A stretch of DNA of 64,000 nt from Streptomyces sp. NBC_01233 (GCF_035989305.1 NZ_CP108514.1:6800501-6864500); one strand, 5' to 3'. Shown: positions 16,299 through 26,295, counted from the stretch's first letter. Program-made: numbers and translations. Notes: generated by a model not told the origin, from the letters alone.

Positions 16299-19200
16299 AT
16301 GGACAGCGGAATTTCGGTCACGGCGGTCACCACTCCGGCCCTCTTCACCGGGCCGCCGGAAACGCCCGCGCAGGTGGTCCGCGTGCGCATCCGCAGGGAG
16401 CGTCCGGCCGGTCCGCTGTACGTCACCGTGCGCGGCGACGGCCTCACCACGCCGCACCCGCGCATCCTGCGCGCGGACACGGACGCGGACGCGGACGCGG
16501 ACACGGATCCGGCCGCGAAGGACGCGGCCGCGGACGGGACGGAGCGCGAAGCCACCGTCGAGGTCGCCGTCCGTACCGGGGCCGCCGCCCCCGGGGAGCT
16601 GCTGGCCGCCACCGCCCGTGTCACCACCCCCGACGGGCGCCCCCTCGCCGAGCTGCCGTTCGGGCTGACCGTCGCCGAGCCCGGCTGGACCGTCCGGCTC
16701 GTCCCGCACTTCCACTACAACCCGATGTGGTGGAACACCCAGGCCGCCTACACCGCCCTGTGGGACGCCCCGCCACGGCCCGGCGAGGCGGAGCGGGGAT
16801 GGGAGTACGCGGGCGTGCCCGCCTTCACCCTGGTCCCGCTCCACCTCCAACAGGCCCGCGAGGAACCGGCGTACCGCTTCGTGCTCTCCGAGGTCGACTA
16901 CCTCAAGCCCTACTGGGACACCCGTCCCGCCGGCCGCGCCGAGCTGCGCGCGCTGATCGCCGAGGGGCGCGTCGAGATCGTCGGCGGCACCTACAACGAA
17001 CCGTCCACCACGCTCACTTGCGCCGAGACCACCGTCCGCAGCGCCCTCCACGGCCTCGCCCTGCACCGCGGCACCCTCGACGCCGACCCCCGCACCGCCT
17101 GGCAGCTCGACGTCTTCGGCCACGACCCGTCCTTCCCCGCCCTGATGTCCGGCTGCGGACTCGACTCCGCCGTCCTCGCCCGCGGCCCGCACCACCAGTG
17201 GGGCCCGATGACGGACCGGTGGGGCGACCCGCTGCGGGCGCCCACGGCCATGCAGCTGCCCGCCGAGTTCGAGTGGATCGCGCCCGGCGACGACGGCGGG
17301 CAGGGTCTGCTGCTCCACTACCTGCCCGCGCACTACTCGGCCGGCTGGCCCTCCCACCGCGCACCCGACGCCGAGAGCGCCGCCGAGCAGCTGCTGGACC
17401 TGTACGAACTGCTGCGCATCCGCGCCGCCACCCGCAACGTCCTGATCCCCATGGGCACGGACTTCTCCTGGCCCCACCGCTGGGGCCTGGACGTGCAGCA
17501 CGCCTGGAAACGCCGTTACTGCTGGCCGCGCATGGAGCACTCCGGCCCGCGCGCCCACTTCGACGCCGTCCGGGCCGAGTTCGCCGCGCGCGGGGAGCGG
17601 CCGCTGCCGGTGACCCGGGAGATGGGGCCGGTCTACACCGGCAAGGACGTCACCTACATCGACGTGAAGCAGGCCCACCGGGCCGCCGAGAACCTCCTCG
17701 AACAGGCCGAGGCGTTCGCCGCACTGGCCTGCGCCGAGGGACTGCTCGACTATCCGGCGCAGACACTGGCCAAGGCCTGGCGGCACCTGCTCCACGACGC
17801 GGTGACCGGGACCTTCTCCGACCAGGTGTACCTGGACCTGCTCCCGACCTGGCGGGAGGCGCACGAACTGGCCGCCGCCGTACGGGAGGAGGCGCTCGCC
17901 GCGCTCACCGGCGCGGCCGACACCCGCGGGCCGTCGCCGCTCGCGGTGACCGTGCACAACCCGGTGTCCTGGACGCGGACCGACCTGGTCCGGACGTCCG
18001 TCGACCTGGCCGCGCTGGGGCTGACGGCCGCGGAGGCGCACCGGATCACCGTCCGTGACGCCGAGGGCCGGTACGCGCCCGTCCACATCGAGGCGGCGGC
18101 CGAAGCCGTGGCCGAGGTGGTGTTCCTCGCCGTGGCGGTTCCCTCGCTCGGGCACCGGACCTGGTGGCTGGAGGCAGCACGGCCGCCGCTCCCGCGGCCC
18201 GCCGCCTCGGGCGGCTGGGAGCCGGCGGACGGCCTCACCGTGCAGAACGAGTTCTTCCGCGCCGAGGCCGATCCGGCGCGAGGCGGCGGCCTCGCCCGGC
18301 TGCAGGACCGGCGCACCGGGCGGGAACTCCTGCGCGCCGGGGAAGTGGACGAACTGGTCGTGCAGGACGAGTACCCCCAACACCCCTACTTCGAGGAGGG
18401 CCCCTGGCACCTGCTGCCGAAGGGGCCGGGCACCGGTTCGGGTTCTGCGCCCGCCGCGTCCTGCCGGGTCGAGCGGGGGCCGCTCGGGGCGCGGATCGTC
18501 GCGACCGGGCGCACCGGGCCGGTCCGCTGGACCCGCACCACCACCCTGTGGGAGGGCCTCGACCGGGTGGAACTGACCACGCGGATCGACGAGTTCGACG
18601 GCTCCGACCAGCTGGTGCGGCTGCGGATCCCGGCGGACGTGCCAGGGGCGGTCCCGGTCGCGGAGACGGCTGCCGCCACCGTGGGACGCGGCTTCGCCTT
18701 CCCGGAGGCGGATGCGGGGGCCGACCACGTCCGGGCTCCGTGGACCCTGGACAGTCCGTGCCTCAATTGGTTCGCGCTCTCGGCGCCGCTGGCCGGGCCG
18801 GACCGGGCGCTGGGCGCGGCGGAGATCGTGCTGCCGGACGCCGGAACTCCAGACGGGCTGCGGGAGTTGGTCACCGCGCTCGGCCGGTACGGGGTCACCG
18901 CCACCCCGACCCGGCCCGCCGGTCCGCGCTGGGGCGACCTGGCGGTGGACAGCAGCCTCCCGGACTTCCGGATCGCCCTCGGCGGCCCCGGGGCCAATAC
19001 CTTCACGGCGGCGGTTCTGGAGGGGGCCGATCCCGCCTACGCACAGGAGGTACGAGAACACGCGCGGACGTGGATCCCGGCCCGGGCCCGGCTCCGCGCA
19101 CTGTGGAGCCCCGGCTGCGACCTGACCGGCATCCGGGACCTGCCGGTCCTGGTGCACACCGGCTCACCGGCGGAACTCGCCCGGACCGTCGCCGCCTCGG

Positions 19201-20540
19201 GCCGCCTGCCGGGCGCCGGGCAGCCGGCCGAGGAGGCCGCGCACGAAGTCCCGTACGCGAACCGGACCGTCGGGATCCTGGTCCGGGGCACGCCCGGCTT
19301 CGCCGTGGACACGGCGGGCCGGCTGCACAGCAGCCTCATGCGCTCGTGCACCGGCCGCCCCGGCGGCGCCTGGATGGACCCTCCCCGGCGCACCGCCCCG
19401 GACGGCAGCTCCTTCCAGCTCCAGCACTGGACGCACGTCTTCGAGCACGCGCTGGTGGCGGGCGAGGGGGACCGGCGGGAAGTGGACCTGGCGTGCCGGG
19501 GGCGGGAGTTCAACAAGCCCCTCACCGCGGTGACGGGAGTGCCGGCGGGCGGACCGCGCCCGCCGTCCCGTTCCCTCCTCGGCGTGGAACCGGCCGGCCG
19601 GGTGCTGGTCGAGGCCGTGAAACGCGGCGAGGAGGGCGGACTGGCCGTCCGGCTCCGCGAAACGCACGGCAGCCCGGCGGCGCCCGAGGTGCTCTGGCCC
19701 ACCGGGGCGAGCGCCGAAGCGGACCTGCTGGACCGCCCGCTGGGCCCCTTCGGGGCGGGCATCGGCGGTGCGGCCACCACCACTGTGCTGCTGCGCACAT
19801 CCTCCGGCATGCCGCTGCGGGAGGGCGGACGAGAGCTCCACCAGCCGGTGTTCAGCCGGTACTGGCTGCACAACACGGGGACGGCTCCGCTGGGGGACGC
19901 GCCGTACACGGTGACGTGTGACGGCCCGGCGTCCGCCGCGACGGTGACCCTCGCCTCCCACGCCGGTGCGGGCGGCCCGGTCGCACTGGAGGTCCGCGCC
20001 CCCGACGGCTGGCACACCTCCTGGACCCGGCGGACCACGGAGCCGGCGCCCGGCGGGTACGAGCGCATCCCGCTGGGCGTGACGCCCACTGCCGCGGCCG
20101 AACCCGGCGAACACTTGGTCCGGATCCTCGCCGCCACCCCCGCGGGGGAGTTCGAGGACGTGCTGACCGTGACCGTCCCCGGCGGCCCCGTCCCCGCGGG
20201 GCTGTGGGTCGAGGCGCCCGACCGGCAGGTCGTCGTCGCCCCCGGCGCGCGCGGCCTCGTACGGGCCCGGATCGGCAGCACCGGCGTCCGCAGCGCGCTG
20301 ACGGGCCGCGCCTACGCCGTCTCCCCTTACGGAACCTGGCAGTTGACGGCACCCGCCGCCCTGCCCCTGCACGTACCGGCGGACGAGCCGGCCGAGGTGG
20401 AGTTCGAGGTGCGGCCGCCGCTCGACACCCCTCCCGGGGAGTACTGGATCGCGGTCAAGGCCACCTGCCAGGGCAGGATCGCGTACGGTCCGGCCATTGC
20501 CCTCCGTATTCCGCCGCTGACGCACCCGAAGGACGAATGA
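16299..20540 (+). CDS. GH38 alpha-mannosidase, very large, with C-terminal NEW3-like domain
   Basis: Retaining alpha-mannosidase, 1413 residues against about 850-1050 for usual bacterial GH38. Residues 1-125 form an extra beta-rich domain. The GH38 catalytic domain begins with VPHFHYNPMWW (137-144); the nucleophile is Asp271 in AWQLDVFGHDPSFPALM, and VEIVGGTYNEPSTT precedes it. In most GH38 enzymes the first motif reads H-x-D and supplies two zinc ligands; here it reads H139-Y-N141. Middle beta domains include TVQNEFFRAE (typical GH38 C-terminal region), and the last 150 residues resemble an NPCBM-associated NEW3 domain. No signal peptide. ATG 16299 has GGGAAG upstream; a GTG at 16293 is too close to it. 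A Ala/Asp repeat (DADADADTD) lies near residue 65. Stop overlaps the lacI-type start (ATGA). Confidence 0.85.
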   Translation: MDSGISVTAVTTPALFTGPPETPAQVVRVRIRRERPAGPLYVTVRGDGLTTPHPRILRADTDADADADTDPAAKDAAADGTEREATVEVAVRTGAAAPGELLAATARVTTPDGRPLAELPFGLTVAEPGWTVRLVPHFHYNPMWWNTQAAYTALWDAPPRPGEAERGWEYAGVPAFTLVPLHLQQAREEPAYRFVLSEVDYLKPYWDTRPAGRAELRALIAEGRVEIVGGTYNEPSTTLTCAETTVRSALHGLALHRGTLDADPRTAWQLDVFGHDPSFPALMSGCGLDSAVLARGPHHQWGPMTDRWGDPLRAPTAMQLPAEFEWIAPGDDGGQGLLLHYLPAHYSAGWPSHRAPDAESAAEQLLDLYELLRIRAATRNVLIPMGTDFSWPHRWGLDVQHAWKRRYCWPRMEHSGPRAHFDAVRAEFAARGERPLPVTREMGPVYTGKDVTYIDVKQAHRAAENLLEQAEAFAALACAEGLLDYPAQTLAKAWRHLLHDAVTGTFSDQVYLDLLPTWREAHELAAAVREEALAALTGAADTRGPSPLAVTVHNPVSWTRTDLVRTSVDLAALGLTAAEAHRITVRDAEGRYAPVHIEAAAEAVAEVVFLAVAVPSLGHRTWWLEAARPPLPRPAASGGWEPADGLTVQNEFFRAEADPARGGGLARLQDRRTGRELLRAGEVDELVVQDEYPQHPYFEEGPWHLLPKGPGTGSGSAPAASCRVERGPLGARIVATGRTGPVRWTRTTTLWEGLDRVELTTRIDEFDGSDQLVRLRIPADVPGAVPVAETAAATVGRGFAFPEADAGADHVRAPWTLDSPCLNWFALSAPLAGPDRALGAAEIVLPDAGTPDGLRELVTALGRYGVTATPTRPAGPRWGDLAVDSSLPDFRIALGGPGANTFTAAVLEGADPAYAQEVREHARTWIPARARLRALWSPGCDLTGIRDLPVLVHTGSPAELARTVAASGRLPGAGQPAEEAAHEVPYANRTVGILVRGTPGFAVDTAGRLHSSLMRSCTGRPGGAWMDPPRRTAPDGSSFQLQHWTHVFEHALVAGEGDRREVDLACRGREFNKPLTAVTGVPAGGPRPPSRSLLGVEPAGRVLVEAVKRGEEGGLAVRLRETHGSPAAPEVLWPTGASAEADLLDRPLGPFGAGIGGAATTTVLLRTSSGMPLREGGRELHQPVFSRYWLHNTGTAPLGDAPYTVTCDGPASAATVTLASHAGAGGPVALEVRAPDGWHTSWTRRTTEPAPGGYERIPLGVTPTAAAEPGEHLVRILAATPAGEFEDVLTVTVPGGPVPAGLWVEAPDRQVVVAPGARGLVRARIGSTGVRSALTGRAYAVSPYGTWQLTAPAALPLHVPADEPAEVEFEVRPPLDTPPGEYWIAVKATCQGRIAYGPAIALRIPPLTHPKDE

Positions 20541-21622
20541 GACAGGTCATGGCCCGCAGACCCACGATCAAGGACATCGCCCGGCAGGCCGGGGTGTCGG
20601 AGAGCGCCGTCTCGTTCGCGCTCAACGACCGGCCCGGCGTCTCGCAGGACACCCGGGCCCGGATCCGCCGCGTCGCCGAGGAACTCGGCTGGCAGCCCAA
20701 CAGCGCCGCCCGCGCCCTGTCCGGCGAACGGTCCGGAGCCGTCGGGCTGGTCCTCGCCCGGCCCGCGCACACGCTCGGCGTGGAGTCCTTCTTCCTCCAG
20801 CTCGTCTCCGGCATCCAGGAGGTCCTCTCCGCCGCCCGGACCGCGCTGCTGTTCCAGGTCGTCGAGGACATCGACGCCGAATGCGCGGTCTACCGGCGCT
20901 GGTGGGCCGAACGGCGGGTCGACGGGGTCCTCGTCGTCGACCCGCGCATGCGGGACCCGCGCCCGGCCCTCCTCGGGGAGCTGGGCCTGCCCGCGGTCAC
21001 CATCGGCGAGCCCGAGCCCGCCGACGGCTCCTCCCCGGCCCCGGAGGTCCCCGAGGCCGTGGTGGTCTCCTCGGTGCGGGCCGACGACGCCGGGGCCATG
21101 GCCCAGGTCCTGGACCACCTGCACGGGCTGGGCCACCGCCGGATCGTCCACATCGCCGGGCTCCCCGGCCTGGCCCACACCGTCCGCCGGATGGACTCCC
21201 TGCGGACCGAGGCCGCGCGGCGCGGACTCGGCCCGGACCAGGTGCGCTCGGTGGTCACCGACTACTCCGACGCCGAGGGCGCGGCGGCCACCCGCCGGGT
21301 GCTCGCCGAGCCGCAGCCGCCGACCGCACTCGTCTACGACAACGACGTGATGGCCGTCGCCGGGAGCGCGGTCGCCGCCGAGCTGGGCATCCCCGTACCG
21401 GGCCGGCTCTCGGTCGTGGCCTGGGACGACTCCGCGCTCTGCCGGGTCACCCACCCCCGGCTCACCGCCCTCGTGCGCGACACCGCCGGCTTCGGCCGGC
21501 TCGCCGCCGAGGAGCTCCTCGCCGTCCTCGCGGGCGGGCCGCCCGGGGTCCGGATCAGCGAGCAGCCGCGACTGGAGCCTCGCGAGAGCACGGCGCCGCC
21601 CCCGGCGCATACTGAATCCTGA
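20537..21622 (+). CDS. LacI-family transcriptional regulator of the glycan cluster
   Basis: DNA-binding regulator of 361 residues. The N-terminal helix-turn-helix reads TIKDIARQAGVSESAVSFALN with the hinge helix PNSAARALSGERSG; the rest is the periplasmic-binding-like sensor domain (VGLVLARP..., VVAWDDSALC). The ATG at 20537 overlaps the GH38 stop, and GAAGGAC is placed correctly for it, so it is translationally coupled to its target gene. It very probably binds the palindrome at 16252-16271 and responds to mannose- or GlcNAc-containing fragments, which is inference from gene order. Confidence 0.9.
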   Translation: MRQVMARRPTIKDIARQAGVSESAVSFALNDRPGVSQDTRARIRRVAEELGWQPNSAARALSGERSGAVGLVLARPAHTLGVESFFLQLVSGIQEVLSAARTALLFQVVEDIDAECAVYRRWWAERRVDGVLVVDPRMRDPRPALLGELGLPAVTIGEPEPADGSSPAPEVPEAVVVSSVRADDAGAMAQVLDHLHGLGHRRIVHIAGLPGLAHTVRRMDSLRTEAARRGLGPDQVRSVVTDYSDAEGAAATRRVLAEPQPPTALVYDNDVMAVAGSAVAAELGIPVPGRLSVVAWDDSALCRVTHPRLTALVRDTAGFGRLAAEELLAVLAGGPPGVRISEQPRLEPRESTAPPPAHTES

Positions 21623-21642
21623 ACCCTTCCTGGAGCCGCCCC

Positions 21643-22674
21643 GTGATCACCCCCGCCGCCCCCTTCCCCGCACCGCGCGCCGGCGCGGCCGCCGGCCCGA
21701 CGGTGGCGATCGACATCGGCGGTACGAAGATCGCCGGTGCGCTGGTGCACCCCGACGGCACGATGACCGCCACCACCCGCCGGGCGACCCCGCGCGGAGT
21801 GGACGCGGAGGGTGTCATGGCGGCGGTGAGCGAGGTCGTGGCCGACCTGTCCGGCTCCCCGCTGTGGGCCTCGGCGGTCCGCTGCGGGATCGGCAGTGCC
21901 GGCCCGGTGGACACTTCCCGGGGCACGGTCAGCCCGGTGAACATCGGGGCGTGGCGGGAGTTCCCGGTCCAGGCCCGGGTGGCGGCGGAACTGGCGGCGC
22001 GCGGGGCCGAGCTGCCGACCGTACTGGCCGGGGACGGCGTGGCGATGACCGCCGCCGAGCACTGGCTGGGCGCGGCGCGGGGGCACGCGAACGCGCTCTG
22101 CATGGTCGTCTCCACGGGCGTGGGCGGCGGCCTCATCCTGAACAACCAGCTACACCCCGGCCCCACGGGCAACGCGGGCCACATCGGCCACATCAGCGTG
22201 GCCTTCGACGGCGAACCGTGCGTCTGCGGCAGCCGCGGCTGCGTCGAGTCGGTCGCCTCCGGCACGGCGATCGCCCGCTGGGCCCGGGACCAGGGCTGGA
22301 CCCCGGCGGCCGGCGCGAGCAGCGGGAACGGCACGGGGAGCACGCGGGACGCCTCGGCCGCCGGCGTGGCCGCGGCCGCCGCCGCGGGCGACCCGATCGC
22401 CCTGGCCGCCTTCGACCGCGCGGGCCGTGCGCTCGCCGCCGCCATCGCCGCCACCGCGACCCTCGTCGAAACGGACATCGCCGTCATCGGCGGCGGGGTC
22501 GCCGCCTCCGGCGACATCCTCTTCGCCCCGATCCGCACCCACCTCGAGGCCTACGCCACGCTCTCCTTCGTCAAGGAGCTCCGGGTGGTCCCGGCGACCC
22601 TGGGCACCCACGCGGGCCTGATCGGCGCGGCCGCCGCGGCGATGATGCTGCTGCCGTCGCCTCCGCCCCCATAG
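21643..22674 (+). CDS. ROK-family sugar kinase
   Basis: Cytoplasmic sugar kinase of 343 residues. The phosphate-binding motif is IDIGGTKIAGALV near residue 23; the ROK signature with zinc-binding cysteines is GNAGHIGHISV...CVCGSRGCVESVASG near 180-210; a catalytic Asp is in LAGDGVAMTAAEHW. An Ala/Gly/Ser-rich insert near 220-240 is unusual but in frame. It follows the regulator after 20 bases and starts with GTG. In N-glycan catabolic loci such kinases phosphorylate mannose, GlcNAc or ManNAc; which one applies here cannot be read from the sequence. Confidence 0.9.
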   Translation: MITPAAPFPAPRAGAAAGPTVAIDIGGTKIAGALVHPDGTMTATTRRATPRGVDAEGVMAAVSEVVADLSGSPLWASAVRCGIGSAGPVDTSRGTVSPVNIGAWREFPVQARVAAELAARGAELPTVLAGDGVAMTAAEHWLGAARGHANALCMVVSTGVGGGLILNNQLHPGPTGNAGHIGHISVAFDGEPCVCGSRGCVESVASGTAIARWARDQGWTPAAGASSGNGTGSTRDASAAGVAAAAAAGDPIALAAFDRAGRALAAAIAATATLVETDIAVIGGGVAASGDILFAPIRTHLEAYATLSFVKELRVVPATLGTHAGLIGAAAAAMMLLPSPPPP

Positions 22675-22716
22675 GGCCCGGCCGCCTCGCTCCCGCCCTC
22701 GCCCCCAGAGGGGACG

Positions 22717-23712
22717 TCAGGACTTGACCGACCGGTAGTACCGGCCCGCGCCCTCGTGCAGCTTCAGGGGATCGGTGTAGATCGCCGTCCGCAGGTCCAC
22801 CAGCTGCGCCGCGTGGACCTCGCGCCCGACCAGGTCGCGGCTGAGGATCACCGTCCGCGTCAGCTGCTCCGTCAGGGCGGGGTCCGTCTCCGCCGTGGTC
22901 ACCAGCAGGTTCGGCACGGCCAGGGTCGTCACCGCACTGGTGTTGCGCGCCCGCGCGTACGCGTCCTGCGGCATGACCGCCGTCCGGTAGTAGCGCGCCG
23001 GGCTGCCGCTCCCCTGCAACTGCTCCACCAGGTCGCCGAGCTGCACGAGCCGGATCTGGAACCGCTCGGACAGCTCGCGCACCGCGTTCGTCGGCAGGCC
23101 GCCGGACCAGAAGAAGGCGTCGATCCGGCCGGCCTCCAGCTCGCCCGGCATCGTGTCGATGCCGATGGACACCGGCGTGACGTCCAGCACCGGGTCCAGC
23201 TCCGCCGCCGTGAGCAGCCGCTCCGAGACGAGCCGCACCCCGGACCCCGGCTGGCCGATCGCGACCCGCTTGCCCCGCAGGTCCCGGGCCGACTGCACCG
23301 GGGAGTCGGCCGGCACCACCAGCTGCACGTAGTCGTCGTAGAGCCGGGCGACCCCGCGCAGCAGGTCCGCGCGCGGCTTCCCGTCGAGCCGGTACTTGGC
23401 GACCGCGTCCGCCGTCGCCACCGTGAAGTCCGCCTCACCGGAGGCCACCCGCTTCAGGTTCTCCTGCGAGCCCTCGCTGGTCTCCAGCCGCACGTCCACC
23501 CCGGGCACGTCCCGCCCGAGCGCCTGCTGCAGCAGCTGCCCGTACCGGTGGTAGACCCCGGTCCGCGCGCCCGTGCTGATGGTCAGTTCGCCCTGCAGTT
23601 CCGGCTCCCCGAAGGGCTTGAGCCACCAGGTCAGGACGCCGAGCACGGCCAGTACGGCCACCAGGACCCGCAGGGCGTGGCGCCTGCTGATCCGGGGCGG
23701 TACGAGAGGCAT
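22717..23712 (-). CDS. TAXI-family TRAP transporter solute-binding protein, membrane-anchored
   Basis: Extracytoplasmic binding protein of the TAXI group, 331 residues. A cytoplasmic start ([12 protein letters not shown]) is followed by one membrane segment ([19 protein letters not shown]), which may be an uncleaved anchor. The domain begins [19 protein letters not shown], the typical TAXI opening, and continues with [20 protein letters not shown] and [16 protein letters not shown]. The TRAP permease genes that normally accompany such proteins (fused 4TM/12TM) are not present nearby, so it is an orphan here. ATG at 23712 faces away from miaB, with which it shares a 138-bp divergent gap. Confidence 0.88.
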   Translation of the reverse strand: MPLVPPRISRRHALRVLVAVLAVLGVLTWWLKPFGEPELQGELTISTGARTGVYHRYGQLLQQALGRDVPGVDVRLETSEGSQENLKRVASGEADFTVATADAVAKYRLDGKPRADLLRGVARLYDDYVQLVVPADSPVQSARDLRGKRVAIGQPGSGVRLVSERLLTAAELDPVLDVTPVSIGIDTMPGELEAGRIDAFFWSGGLPTNAVRELSERFQIRLVQLGDLVEQLQGSGSPARYYRTAVMPQDAYARARNTSAVTTLAVPNLLVTTAETDPALTEQLTRTVILSRDLVGREVHAAQLVDLRTAIYTDPLKLHEGAGRYYRSVKS

Positions 23713-23850
23713 GTCCGCGATCCTGCCATCCGTCCGCCGCCTTGTCACGGCGCGGCCGCCCGGGCACCCGCCCCGGTCCCCCCGGCCGCCCTGCCGCGGC
23801 CGGTCGCACGCGGGACCGGAGGGCTCCCGGGTACCGCCTACCCTTGTTGC

Positions 23851-25371
23851 ATGACCAGCAGCGACCGGAGCCAGGCAGTGGACGAGAAGCGAAGCTACGA
23901 GGTGCGCACCTACGGGTGCCAGATGAACGTGCACGACTCCGAGCGACTTTCCGGTCTGCTGGAGGACGCCGGTTACGTCCGGGCACCCGAGGGCTCCGAC
24001 GGCGACGCCGACGTCGTGGTCTTCAACACCTGCGCGGTCCGCGAGAACGCCGACAACAAGCTGTACGGCAACCTGGGCCGGCTGGCCCCGATGAAGACGA
24101 AGCGCCCCGGCATGCAGATCGCCGTCGGCGGCTGCCTCGCCCAGAAGGACCGCGACACGATCGTCAAGAAGGCCCCCTGGGTCGACGTCGTCTTCGGTAC
24201 GCACAACATCGGCAAGCTCCCCGTGCTGCTGGAGCGCGCCCGCATCCAGGAAGAGGCGCAGGTCGAGATCGCCGAGTCGCTGGAGGCGTTCCCCTCCACG
24301 CTCCCGACCCGCCGCGAGTCCGCGTACGCCGCCTGGGTCTCGATCTCCGTCGGCTGCAACAACACCTGCACCTTCTGCATCGTTCCGGCGCTGCGCGGCA
24401 AGGAGGAGGACCGCCGGCCCGGTGACATCCTCGCCGAGGTGGAGGCCCTGGTCGCCGAGGGCGTCTCGGAGATCACCCTGCTCGGCCAGAACGTGAACGC
24501 GTACGGCTCCGACCTGGGCGACCGCGAGGCCTTCAGCAAGCTGCTGCGCGCCTGCGGCCAGATCGAGGGCCTGGAGCGGGTCCGTTTCACCTCCCCGCAC
24601 CCGCGCGACTTCACGGACGACGTGATCGCCGCGATGGCCGAGACCCCGAACGTGATGCCGCAGTTGCACATGCCGCTGCAGTCCGGCTCGGACCCGATCC
24701 TCAAGGCGATGCGCCGCTCGTACCGGCAGGAGCGGTTCCTCGGCATCATCGAGAAGGTCCGCGCCGCGATCCCGCACGCCGCGATCTCCACCGACATCAT
24801 CGTGGGCTTCCCCGGTGAGACGGAGGAGGACTTCCAGCAGACGATGCACGCGGTGCGCGAGGCCCGCTTCGCGAACGCCTTCACCTTCCAGTACTCCAAG
24901 CGGCCCGGCACCCCCGCCGCCGACATGGACGGGCAGATCCCCAAGGAGGTCGTGCAGGACCGCTACATGCGCCTGGTCGCCCTCCAGGAGGAGATCTCCT
25001 GGGAGGAGAACAAGAAGCAGGTCGGCCGCACCCTGGAGGTCATGGTTGCGGAGGGCGAGGGCCGCAAGGACGGCGCCACGCACCGGCTGTCGGGCCGCGC
25101 CCCCGACAACCGCCTGGTCCACTTCACGAAGCCGGAGCAGGAGGTACGCCCCGGCGACGTGGTCACCGTGGACATCACCTACGCCGCCCCGCACCACCTC
25201 CTGGCCGAGGGCCCGACGCTGACCGTGCGCCGCACCCGCGCCGGCGACGCCTGGGAGAAGCGCAACGCCGCCCCGGCCCAGCCCGCGGGCGTCATGCTCG
25301 GCATCCCGACCCTCGGGGTCCCGGCCCCCCTCCCGGCCACCACGTCGGGCTGCGCGGTGCCGCAGGGCTGA
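23851..25371 (+). CDS. miaB: tRNA methylthiotransferase MiaB
   Basis: Radical-SAM enzyme that adds a methylthio group to i6A37 of tRNAs, the step after MiaA (encoded at 26966). Residues 1-140 form the UPF0004 domain with three Fe-S cysteines in YGCQMN, NTCAVRE and GGCLAQ. The radical-SAM cluster motif is CNNTCTFC near 170. A C-terminal TRAM domain ([11 protein letters not shown]...[18 protein letters not shown]) follows, then a 50-residue Pro/Ala-rich tail common in Streptomyces. The 506-residue length is normal. The ATG at 23851 gives the known N-terminus [11 protein letters not shown]. Confidence 0.96.
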   Translation: MTSSDRSQAVDEKRSYEVRTYGCQMNVHDSERLSGLLEDAGYVRAPEGSDGDADVVVFNTCAVRENADNKLYGNLGRLAPMKTKRPGMQIAVGGCLAQKDRDTIVKKAPWVDVVFGTHNIGKLPVLLERARIQEEAQVEIAESLEAFPSTLPTRRESAYAAWVSISVGCNNTCTFCIVPALRGKEEDRRPGDILAEVEALVAEGVSEITLLGQNVNAYGSDLGDREAFSKLLRACGQIEGLERVRFTSPHPRDFTDDVIAAMAETPNVMPQLHMPLQSGSDPILKAMRRSYRQERFLGIIEKVRAAIPHAAISTDIIVGFPGETEEDFQQTMHAVREARFANAFTFQYSKRPGTPAADMDGQIPKEVVQDRYMRLVALQEEISWEENKKQVGRTLEVMVAEGEGRKDGATHRLSGRAPDNRLVHFTKPEQEVRPGDVVTVDITYAAPHHLLAEGPTLTVRRTRAGDAWEKRNAAPAQPAGVMLGIPTLGVPAPLPATTSGCAVPQG

Positions 25372-25521
25372 GCCGAATCCGGCCGCGCCGGAGTTTGAGG
25401 CGCGGGGCCCGGCCGGAGCCCCGGGGCTTGCAGGCGCGCGGACGAGGGCGGCTACGAGGCAGCATGGCCGCCCCGCCCCGCCCCGCCCCGCCCGAGCCGC
25501 GCTGGCGTTAGGCTGCGGATC

Positions 25522-26229
25522 ATGCTCGTAGCCGCTGCCGTCTGTCCCGCCCCGCCCCTGCTCGTGCCGGAGGTCGCCGCGGGGGCCGCCGCCGAACTCG
25601 GCGACGCCCGCACCGCCTGCTCCGACGCGCTCGCGGTGCTCGCCGCCTCCCGGCCCGACCTGCTGGTCGTGGTCGGCGCCGCCGACCGGGACCACCGCGG
25701 CCCCTACCCGCAGGGCGCCCGCGGCAGCTTCCGCGGCTTCGGCGTCGAGAGCGACGTACAGCTCGGGGAAGGCGATGAGGGGCCCCGCCTGCTGCCCCCG
25801 TCGCTCGCCGTCGGCGCCTGGCTGCTGCGGCACGCGCGGTGGGGCGCAGCCCCCGTCGAGGGGCTGGGCGTGGGGGAGCCGACGGACACCGCGCGCTGCC
25901 TGGAGACCGGCCGGGAGCTCGCTGCTCGCGACGCCCGGGTCGCGCTGCTCGTCATGGGTGACGGCAGCGCGCGACGGACCCTCAAGGCCCCCGGCTACCT
26001 CGACGAGCGCGCCGCCGACTTCGACGCGGCCGCCGCCCGCGCCCTGGGCGCCGCCGACACGGCCGCCCTCGCCGCGCTCGACGCCGAGCTCGCGGCCGAA
26101 CTCCAGGCCGCCGGCCGGGCCCCCTGGCAGGTGCTGGCGGGCGCCGCCGAGGGCGCGGGCCTCGAGGGCCGCCTGCTGTACGAGGACGCGCCGTACGGGG
26201 TCGGCTACTTCGTGGCCGCCTGGTCGTAG
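25522..26229 (+). CDS. Class III extradiol dioxygenase-like (LigB-type) protein
   Basis: A 235-residue protein with the fold of the catalytic B subunit of class III extradiol dioxygenases / MEMO-like proteins: VAAAVCPAPPLLVPEV at the start, then LLVVVGAADRDHRGPYPQG and VALLVMGDGSARRTLKAPGYLDERA. It is conserved between miaB and miaA in Streptomyces, but its reaction is unknown. The iron-ligand pattern of true dioxygenases (paired His near the N-terminus) is not evident: the start reads CPAPP instead of a clear H-x-P. It may therefore be a structural relative without that activity. It is convergent with the antitoxin-like gene, with a shared terminator. Confidence 0.75.
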   Translation: MLVAAAVCPAPPLLVPEVAAGAAAELGDARTACSDALAVLAASRPDLLVVVGAADRDHRGPYPQGARGSFRGFGVESDVQLGEGDEGPRLLPPSLAVGAWLLRHARWGAAPVEGLGVGEPTDTARCLETGRELAARDARVALLVMGDGSARRTLKAPGYLDERAADFDAAAARALGAADTAALAALDAELAAELQAAGRAPWQVLAGAAEGAGLEGRLLYEDAPYGVGYFVAAWS

Positions 26230-26249
26230 CCGGGGCTCCGGAAGACGCC

Positions 26250-26285
26250 GAAGGGGCGCGGGAGCCGTTGGTCCCGCGCCCCTTC
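26250..26285. terminator. Bidirectional terminator between convergent genes
   Basis: GAAGGGGCGCGGGA (26250-26263) pairs perfectly with TCCCGCGCCCCTTC (26272-26285) over an 8-base loop. It serves the dioxygenase-like gene on the plus strand and the antitoxin-like gene on the minus strand. Confidence 0.9.
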
Positions 26286-26295
26286 CGGAAGCGCG

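Noticed and set aside
16209..19157. Long open frame (982 codons) antisense to the GH38 gene
   Set aside because: High-GC Streptomyces genes leave long open frames on the other strand; the translation is low in complexity and the sense strand has clear GH38 motifs.
23713..25833. Upstream extension of the TAXI frame across miaB
   Set aside because: It is antisense to miaB; the TAXI protein starts naturally at ATG 23712 with a membrane segment following.
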